Positions 55,527 through 64,000 of a stretch of DNA of 64,000 bases are shown one piece after another. How positions within the stretch are numbered: the first letter of the stretch is position 1; every line of letters begins with the position of its first letter. The stretch comes from Isochrysis galbana (taxonomy: Eukaryota; Haptophyta; Isochrysidales; Isochrysidaceae), in contig CM030937.1 in assembly GCA_018136815.1 (NCBI GenBank), forward strand, positions 170,606 to 234,605, in the 5' to 3' direction. A program made the translations under genes and the position numbers. The notes under the pieces were generated by a model. That model had not been told where the DNA came from. It searched no databases and saw only the letters and a list, made by a program, of their open reading frames with translations.

Positions 55527-56830
55527 TGTCGAGTCGAGCGGAGCCGGAGGGCTCTGGGCCACTCCGTCGCGAGCGGCACCGGCGGCTAGCGCGGCGCTTT
55601 GCCCTCCTCCCCCGGGAGTCGGTGAATGAAATTCTGGACTGGGTCGGGCAACCCCATTGGGTGTATGGACGGGAAACGAACGGCGAACGAAGGACTGTGG
55701 GGCGGCGAGGCGTCCTAGCGGCCCTAGTGTGATGGGTTGTAAGAGATTGTTAGACCTACAAGAACTCTTCCCTCAGGGAGGGAGCCTAGGCTGCTTGAGT
55801 GCAGCACGCCAGCGAACAACGACGGACAAGGAGCTGAGAAACACAGGATACACCGACTCACGAAACACACCGGAATCATTCACCCAAACAAAGCAAATTA
55901 TCAAGCAACCGCGACCCCAAATCACCGATAACTCAAACACGTCGCGAGAGACGGAGAGAGAGAGCGAGAGAGAGAGAGACTCCGCAGCGACGGCCGGAGC
56001 GTGTCTCCGTGTAACTTCCCACGTAGCGGAGAGTCCGAAGGGGAGCGTCCTGTCGCGCGACCACGGCGATCACTTGGATACAGATCGCGACGAGATATCT
56101 TCACGACCGAATAAATCTTGCCGTTGAGCGTGAACCTTCTAGACGCTTCTAACGAACAACCCTGAGTAGCAACCAAGGGGAAGAAACACCAAAGGGGCCA
56201 AGGCTTGCATGTAACTTGCATCAAGGGGAAAGATTCCCTCACCTAGGAAGCGAACCTACACCGGTCTCCAAGGGAGATGCAAATTAAACCTCAAATCTCG
56301 AGCGGTAGAGCAACCGACTCGCTCGCCAAAACCTTGACCGAGAAGAAAGAAGCAAGGACCTACAAGCCAAGGTAGCGGACCTAGGGAATGTGAGAGGAAA
56401 TTTCCGAACGCCAACGCCAAACGCCGAACGCGGGAAGGCAACGAAACCCTAACCAGGCCAAGCAGAACCTACGAAGAACAGGCCTGGACGACAACGAAAG
56501 TGAGCAGGTCCAAGAAAGAACCGGAACCCAACAAGAAACGACAAGCCTTGCAAGAAGCTAAACAAGCCTTCACAAGGTAACCTGAGAGCCTGAGACAAGC
56601 GCGCAGCGAGTGACAGGCGACCTGGCTCCTTTGGGTCAAGATTACCCGAAAGGAGGAAACCTGGAATCTAGACCTGACAAACAGGCTAGAAGGAACGAAA
56701 CGAGACTCGAATTCTAGATTGCTAGGGACGAACCCTACCAACCTAGATGCCTGAGCTTCACCGTGTGGCCGCACGGCGAGGACCTGGAATCAAGAGCCTG
56801 GAAATCGCATCATCTGGGATGAATGCGACA
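55527..56830 (-). repeat. 3' LTR of copy 2
   Basis: 1304 bases, starting TGTCGAGTCG and ending GAATGCGACA, with scattered single-base losses relative to the 1322-bp LTRs of copy 1. CAACG precedes it (55522-55526). Confidence 0.93.
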
Positions 56831-57207
56831 CCCCCCGACTAAGATCGAGACGTCTCCCGATGTCGAGCGGTGAACCTGGAAACAGAGACCTGGAAACTGG
56901 AACCTGAGCTGACCAGAGGTCAGAATCGGAACAAGAAGCAACGGAACATAGCGAGCGAAACTTGGAGACAAGAACACCCTTTGGATCCAAAGCGAGCACG
57001 AAATCGGCGGCTTAACGCGGCGGCCTCTTTCGTACGCACTGCCCCACCCACTTCTCCCTTTTACAGGAGCTTTGCTCGGGTGTTGCGCCGGGTGTAGAGC
57101 GCAGGCAGCACGCGTTCATCACCTCCATGATTCGCTCTTGAACTCGGAGCCCTAGCCGAGGCGTGGGGCTAGCCTAGAGGGACGGGTCCCTTACCCAAGA
57201 CATGGGA

Positions 57208-60200
57208 TCAACGGGAGTGGAGCCTGGAGCGAGTGCGCGAAGACGGCGCATCGAGAACGGGAGGAAGAGGAGTATCCCTGGCCGACGAAGAAGTTGCTTC
57301 CGGGGACTCAACATCTTCTGGACAAGTCTCTTCGACGGAGCGATCATAATCATCAAGCAAATCAGAACAACGACGGAGCAACTCGGAACGAGGCTCCCAG
57401 GTGGCTTCTCGAAGAGAATAGCCACGCCACTTCACGAGGTACTCGATAGAATCGCCATGGCTACGACGATCGAGCAACTTTTCAACGATGTACTCGTCGT
57501 CAGCCAGCGGCTCTTCATCAACGAAAGTATGATACGGCCGGAGGTTCGAGATGTGCACCTCCTCCTTGACTAACCGGTTCTCCAGATCACGGAGTCGGTA
57601 CTAGTGTCGGACAGAGCCTCTACGACGCGGTAGGGACCCGAGTAGATGAATTGCACTTGTTGGCATGGCCTGGTAATCGCATGCAGACGCGATCCCCAGG
57701 TTCGAAACGAGCTGGTCTTTGAGACTTGATCGTAGCGTCACGGACCGACTCAGCCTGAGCGGCTAGGGTAGCCTCGAGAGCGCTGGACCAAGAGAGGCGG
57801 AGGCTCGCATTGAGCCTGGATGCGTACGAGCGAACGTCGGCGGACGCCGCCTCGAGAGCAGTTGGCGAAACAGACTTCGGATCAGAGAGTTGAGCGGGCA
57901 GACGCAGCTCACGCCCAAAGATCGAAGACGCTGGAGACCGGGAGGTGACACGACCGGAAGAAGCCCTCAACGAGAGGAGTAGGAACGGCAAATGGTCGAC
58001 CCAATGACCGCCACCCTCGTTCGAGGCGCGCATCAAACGAATGAGCGTTTGCTGAGCGCGTTCGACGAAGCCTACACCCTCATGTCGATACGGCTCTGTA
58101 CTCGACAAATCAGTCCCGGTGAGCTCCAGAATACGCGAAACAAGAACCGAACAAAGATTCGAACCGGCGTCGGTCCGAAGCTGCCTAGGGACTCCATAAC
58201 GCGTCACAATCAAGCGGATGAACATGTCCAAGGCCACCTCCGACGAAGGATCCCATTCGAAGGCTCAGCCTCAATCCATCGAGTGAGCGAGTCGATGAAG
58301 ACGACCAGCTTGTCGTAACCCGAGACTCCAGGCACGAAGTTGTGAGTGGGAGCCAGCGAGAGCACGTCGCAGTAGACCACATCAAAGGGGTAGGTACCCA
58401 CGGAGAGACCGGAGGGCGACGCTAGAGCCCTAGGTAGCGGCTTGGCGAGGGTGCACTCGTGGCATTCCCGGACGTAGGACGCAACGTCGGAAGACATGCC
58501 AGGCCAGTATACCCGAGTACGAAGAAGACCGGACATACGAGAAACTCCAAGGTGACCGGAGCGATCGTGGTAGGCAAAGAGGTAGCGAGACCGCAACGAG
58601 GGCGGAACATAGAGCACTAGCGAGTCCGGGTCGGTGGAGTCAAGGACGGTGCGATAGTAGACGAGCCCATCGTGAACGACGAAACGGCGAAACATCTTGG
58701 ATTGCTGAGCGGGAACGGGAGCGACAGAACTGGAACACGAATCATCTTCGGCAATGGGGCCTGAGGCGGCGGCCGGCGGAGGCGACCCTAGGCCTGATGG
58801 CTCGTGATTGACCGTCTCTCCTGAGCCTAGGAGTGGCTCTACGAACGGATCTTCCGCCAGGGCCGCTCTCATCTCTTCGGAAGTCGGCGTACCCGGGGCC
58901 AAATAACTGGACTGGATGGCGGGCCCGGAATCGGAGGCTCGACGACGAGATCGGTCCAAAGCTTGAAGCCCTCGCGCCGTAGCTACGGAGCGCGTGATGG
59001 CAGCCACCGGATGAGACCGTTCATGCTCGGCTAGAGACTCTGAGCCAGGCTCACGTACCGCTAACGACGCTGGGCCGGCGAGTGGTTCGTCTTCGTGTTC
59101 CGGCTCCAGGGATGCTAGCCGGGACAGCCCGTCAGCATCCTGATGAACAGCTCCTGGTTTATGTTCGACATCGAACCGGTACTCAGCCAACTTGAGAGCC
59201 CACCGAGTCAGCCGAGAGGCTGGCCCACCGGCTACTTGATCCTTCATGGTATGCAGCCATCGCAGCGCGGAGTGGTCGACGACTAACTTGAACCGACGCC
59301 CCCAAAGGTAGGGTCGCCAATTTCGGATTGATTCCAGGGCAGCCAAGAGCTCAATCTCGGTCACCGTCCAATGGCGTTCGGCCGAGGTGAGACTGCGAGC
59401 GTAGTACCAACGACTCGTTCACGGTTATCGTCTCCTAGCTGCGAGAGGATGCCGGCGATACCCAACTTGCTAGCCCCATCGGTCTTGACGATGAAGGGCC
59501 GATCATCCCTGGGTGGAGTCAAGACGGGCTCCGAAGTGATCGCTGTCTTGAGCTCTTGGATAGCTCGGCGACACTCCTCGGACTGGGACTCCTTTGCCAC
59601 GTCACAGCCCTTCCGCGTGAGGGCAGTGAGAGGAGCAGCCTTAGCGGCGAATTGGCGAATGAATCGACGATAGTAGGAGCAAAGGCCGAGGAAAGATCGA
59701 ACCGCTTCCAAGGAGTTGATGGATGACGGGTCGATGTCGGCGACAGCTGCGACCTTCTTCGGGTCCATCTTGAGACCTTCCCTCGAGACAACGTGACCGA
59801 GGTACTCCGTAGAGGTGGCAAAGAAGACACACTTGGACATCTTGCAGGTCAGGCCGGCCCACTCTAGCCGCTCGAGAACTAGGTCTAGCCGGTGAAGCAT
59901 TTGCTCGAACGAAGCCTGTGCCCTGGCCTCTTCGGAAGGACCCACGCCCGTTGACCAGATGCCCACATCATCGAGGTAAGGCATGCAGATCTCCCACGCT
60001 AGCGCACCGAGAACGATGTCCATCAAGCGGCACATGTAGGAGGGACCTGATTGGATGCCGAACGGTAGAAAGTTGAACTCGTATTTGCCGCGGTGGGTGG
60101 TGAAAGCGGTGATATGTTTGTGCGATTCTTTGATCGGGATGCCCCAAAAACCAGAGGCTAAATCGAGAGTACATAAAAAGAGAGAACTGAGCGGCCCTTG

Positions 60201-63200
60201 GCCGGACGCTAGCCTATCAATAGCCTCTACAATGAGGGGTAGAGGGCTATCCTCGACGCGTAGCTTGGCGTTAGTGTCGCGGTAGTCCACGCAGAATCGA
60301 ACGGAGCCATCTTTCTTGCTGACCAGGACTACTCGGGAAGCCCAAGCCGAATTTGACTTGCGAATAATGCCGGCGGCTTCCATCTTGGCTACCTCCTCTT
60401 CTATGATGAGCTCGCCTGCGCGGCCCACTCTAGACGGAGCTGCCGGTGAGGAACAGCGCCGGGGTTGAGTGGCAACTCCACCTCGAGAACGTGCGTATGG
60501 TTTGGAGCCCCCGGGTGCAACGCGAAAGCTTTGATGCGCCGGGCCAAGAGTTGGCGTACTTCTTCTCGTTGATCGTCGGAAAGAAGCCGGTCTGGATCGA
60601 TGGTGGCTGAGTCGAGTAGAGATCGTTGCTCCTCGCTCAGCGCGGTGACAGGGTCACCATCCCCCTCGCTTCCATTCGGAGTCCAGCCCCGGTGCAACTT
60701 GAAACGCACCTGGAGCGAAGCTATCGGATGCAGAGACGGCAGGGTCAGCGCATCGACTCCGGTGTGGACGATCGTCACCGCGATGCGATGATCGTCCGTG
60801 GGCGTGACCACCGTGGGCATTACGAGAGGAGACGAATCGAGAGCCTCGCGATTTGGTAGGCGGTCGACCAGCATCGCGCAGTCCGAATGATCTCGGAGAG
60901 CTAGCGGAACCCTGACCCAGATGGTTGCGCGGTGGAAGGCAGGAATCGTCACCGCTTGCTCCGTGTAGAGAAGATATTCGGACGAGGTAGACGCCGGAGC
61001 TTTGGCCGCAAACTCGTCGGCTGACTCAAAGAGAGGTGTATAGAGTGGCTGCCTAGCATCAGCAGCAGCCTCACCCTCCGATCCGGCCGGGACTCTCGTG
61101 TTGCCGTCGACCTCTCCAGAAAGTCGACAGTCAGCGGCTGACCGGGTGACATCGAGATAGCTCCGACGAAGCCGGAGTCCGCGACTGGGGGCGGCGCCGT
61201 GGAAACTCTGACTACACATTCGGAAAGGACTCTTGAAGAGTCATCTGAATCGCCAGAGGCCGGACGGAGGCGGAGGCTTCCTCCGAGCTCGCGGCGTCGA
61301 GAGAAATGGTAGCGGAGTGGGCGGCCAAAAAATCGTTCCCGAGCAGAAGCATCGCGTTTCCTTCGATGACCGCGAACGAATGACGGAAGAGGCGACCGGA
61401 CAAGGAGAAGACGAGGCTAGCCCGGCCCCTAGTGATGAGAGGAAGGCCGTCCGGCCCATGTAGGTTGGGGACGGTAGCGTCCGATACGCGTTCGACGCAG
61501 CGTCTTCAGGTAGTCGATCGAGAAGAGCAGTGGTGATTACTGACGGGCCCGCTCCAGTGTCAGCCAGGGTGCTGTTCACCGTGAGGGCAACGTCCGGGAG
61601 AACGAACCCTTGAGCTGCGCGGTCGCCATCGGCACGGCAGACCACGAGATCGCGGACATAGAGGCAGTGACGAGGGTAGAGCGGCGGCGGCGTGTCCGCG
61701 ATAGATTCCACCGGAAGTGAGGTTCCGGCTCCGGGTGACAGGGTGGTTGGATTGGAGGCTAGCCTGGACGGAGAAGATTCATCGACGTGGGGCACTCGCT
61801 CGATAGCGGCGGCCACCGTCTGCGGCACGAATGGTATTGAGAGTGTGGGGATGCCTTTGCTGAATTAGAGGGGTTAGGCACGCCATCATAGCCTAGGATG
61901 CCGAGGTTGATCCATTTGGCGTGACCATTCCTTCTCCAGGGACTTCTGCAAGTCAGTCTTCGGAAGCTTCGACAACTCGGAAAAACCGGCGCACTGAGGC
62001 CCCTAGCGGCAGCCCCATCGCCACACAATGCCTGTGGAGTACCTCTCCGTCGGCGGCGTCGGAGGGCTTGGTCTGAGGGCCTGCATGCTCCGGTGTTCTG
62101 GAGTCTCGGGCGTATCATCTTCTCCCGAGTCCAGCCCAACATCCCCGTTTTCAAGTGGCCTTTCGGCTACGACCGAACCGGTCGGTTCGGCCACTCCTTC
62201 GTCGCCAGCCGTGAAGGAGGCGCTCGGAGATAGTGCATTGATGCCTTGAGAGCCCAGTCGAGACAAGATGGAAGGTTCCGACGGCTCCGCAGCTGCCGCT
62301 TGCTCAGCGATTTCTTGGGCGATGGAAGGCGTGACATCCTGCCACCGATGGACCCCCGAAATTACATCACGGTCGAAGACCTGCCACTTGCTGCGGCGCT
62401 TCTTCACCGTGTTTGGAGGGCCTGGCGTTGTAGAGCGGTCCTTATGGGCCACTCCCACGGCGTGAAGCAGTCCACTTCCGCCACGGTCCCGTCTTGCGAT
62501 GCGTTGGTTTCCGAGTCCTTCCGATGAAGCAGGCGAGACGCATCGGCAACGGGGCCCGCGTCTGAGATCACGACAACCGAATCAGACACTGGCGAACCGC
62601 TGGGAGGCGTGAGGTGAGAGCTAGAAGCTGCTTCGCCTCTCCCCTCCATGAAGCGAGCCAGAGCCGTCCTCGGCTCAGCCAGTTCGAAACCGGTCGAACA
62701 AAGCGAGGGGCGTTCTCTCAAGCTGGCAGCTGCTTGGGAAATTGCCCAGTCCACCGTGAAGTTGAGCGAACGCGACGCCTTGGCTTTGCGCGCATAACGG
62801 CGCAAGACCGGCATCCACTGGGCCGCCATTGCACCGGCAATGCCCACATAGGTGCGGCTGCGAAGGGCGCCACGGTGGGCGACGGCGATAGATCCGCCAT
62901 CGCGGATAGACGTCCCTCGACAATCTTCGAAGGCTGCAGGGCGGGAGTGAAGCCGTCAGGTACAGGCCAGTTGCTTTTGATGGCCCGTGCCGTGCTGCCA
63001 CGGCTGCACAAACTGCCGCGGTCGCAACCCCCCGACTAAGGCAGAGGCTTCCGCGTGCATTCGAGGATTTTCGACGGCAACGAAAGGCGCGTCGGCGCTT
63101 GCCATGGCGAGGAAGACTCTAGCGGCGGATTCGAGAGCCTGGCGTCGTCCCGGTTCCCGATCGAGCCACTGGCAACTCACCGCCGACAAATACGTGCACG

Positions 63201-63990
63201 GCGGATGCGCGACCACGAGGTCCCAACCGAGATTTTGAATGTGAAGAGCATCTCCGCAGAAGTGGGGAATGTAGTCGATCTCCGACGGTCGTAGATCGCA
63301 CGTCGCGACGTGCGCTCCGGCAAGTAGGAACATCGAAGACACGACCCCGCTAGCTTCACCGACGACTAGAACGCGGGGTGGAGGAATCCCCTCGGCCGCG
63401 TCGAACGTCACGGCGTCGTGGATCGCGCTAACTCAGCGCAAAGCTCGTCAAAATGCGTCGGCAGTACGGCAGAGGGTGATGAATGAGTGCTCGCGTGCGG
63501 CCGCCGCAAGGCTAGAGCAGCTTCGGCGAGATGGCGGGGCAAGATGACGGAGGAACCGCTAGCCCGGGCACGGGAGGCGGCTAACATTTGAGCTCGCGCG
63601 TAGGGGCGCGGGCAGCTTCAGTAGACTTGGCGGCCGAGGAACAACCAACCACGGCGATCCGGTGGATGGCCTCGGCAGTAGAATTCAGGGGAGGGGTCGT
63701 CGCCCTGAAGTTTCGGTGGGCTAGACCTGAAGGGGGTTGGCTCCGGCGGGCGATCCCTGGAACGGGGATCCTCCGGAGAGCCGAGAGAAAGAGGAGACGC
63801 CGGCGTCCGTATGGGGCGCGACGAGAGATCGTATCGACGGCCCTGCGTCTCCCGAGTCTGGGTGGCCACGGCGTGAGCGCGGAAAGCCGCAGCTCCCTTG
63901 GAACCTTCATCTTCATTGACTCCGGAAGCCGACCCTTCCGGGTCGGGAACCAGTCAGAAACGAGAACGGGTGCAACTTCGAGACGAGAGA
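57208..63990 (-). pseudogene. pol: pol of copy 2, multiply frameshifted
   Basis: The same domains as copy 1 are present in the same order but broken into at least ten frames: chromodomain 57558-57208, integrase 58237-57620 and the end of 58210-59364, RNase H 59364-58210 (N-terminal part of that frame), RT 60428-59361, protease 61828-61241, basic WQVF segment 62458-62003, methyltransferase-like domain 63411-62404 in two frames. Breaks include a lost C at ~58,250, a lost C at ~59,407 and a lost base at ~61,500. Sequence between the breaks is nearly identical to copy 1. Either it is a dead copy or the breaks are sequencing errors near the gap. Confidence 0.9.
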
Positions 63991-64000
63991 ATGAACACGA

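Larger units (their letters stand above)
55527..64000 (-). mobile_element. Ty3/gypsy copy 2, incomplete at the window edge
   Basis: LTR 55527-56830 and internal sequence colinear with copy 1 (64000 corresponds to about 49126). The span is 8474 bases against 8555 in copy 1, about 81 bases fewer. Differences include many one-base indels, often in homopolymers, and a few larger deletions (about 10 bases near 57,136, 17 near 61,894, 6 near 56,920). The gag end and the other LTR lie outside the window. Confidence 0.93.

Noticed and set aside
1-64000. tRNA, rRNA or snRNA genes
   Set aside because: None recognised by eye. A covariance-model scan would be needed to exclude them; a confident hit would change this.

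Overview
This is a nuclear, eukaryotic window with two runs of 100 Ns (15298-15397 and 54989-55088). The genes have short GT-AG introns and one clear GC-AG intron. The DNA is GC-rich, with interstitial TTAGGG-type repeats. One gene encodes a plastid-type lipid phosphate phosphatase with a secretory-looking leader, and two genes carry TIR-like 'VSHxW ... WCxxE' domains. Together this suggests a unicellular alga with a secondary plastid; a haptophyte or a relative is my best guess, but the sequence alone does not prove it.

Host genes. 1.3-2.0 kb (-): PAP2/LPP-epsilon-like phosphatase. 3.3-5.8 kb (+): seven-exon UDP-glucose 6-dehydrogenase. 9.3-11.3 kb (-): two-exon Tudor-like plus MBD-like chromatin protein. 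15.8-18.2 kb (+): five-exon protein of about seven membrane segments with a C-terminal TIR-like domain. 20.6-26.9 kb (-): five-exon, 1938-residue protein combining a ubiquitin-like domain, a TIR-like domain and an SF1 helicase. 32.5-33.4 kb (+): NAA80-like GNAT acetyltransferase. 36.2-38.2 kb (-): five-exon STIMATE/TMEM110-family membrane protein. Splice sites were assigned by reading frame and homology; all junctions given keep the frame.

Mobile DNA fills most of the rest. A LINE truncated at the RT catalytic motif has 19-bp target duplications (12.8-15.2 kb). Other LINE 3' ends are scattered around, one of them split by a 0.8-kb TIR element that itself contains telomere-like repeats (6.6-7.6 kb). 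A 1.1-kb retroposon with 20-bp duplications sits on the stop codon of the helicase gene (19.5-20.6 kb). A complete hAT element has an 8-bp duplication and a frameshifted transposase (28.65-31.56 kb).

From 39.6 kb to the end lies a 202-bp satellite holding two copies of one Ty3/gypsy family. Copy 1 (40572-53847) is complete: 1322-bp near-identical LTRs, 5-bp duplication, gag, one in-frame UAG, then a giant pol reading frame with a phage-type cytosine-C5 methyltransferase-like domain, protease, RT, RNase H, integrase and chromodomain. Copy 2 (55527 to beyond the window) is a near duplicate, broken by many small indels. The methyltransferase-bearing retrotransposon and the Ubl-TIR-helicase gene are the two most unusual things here.
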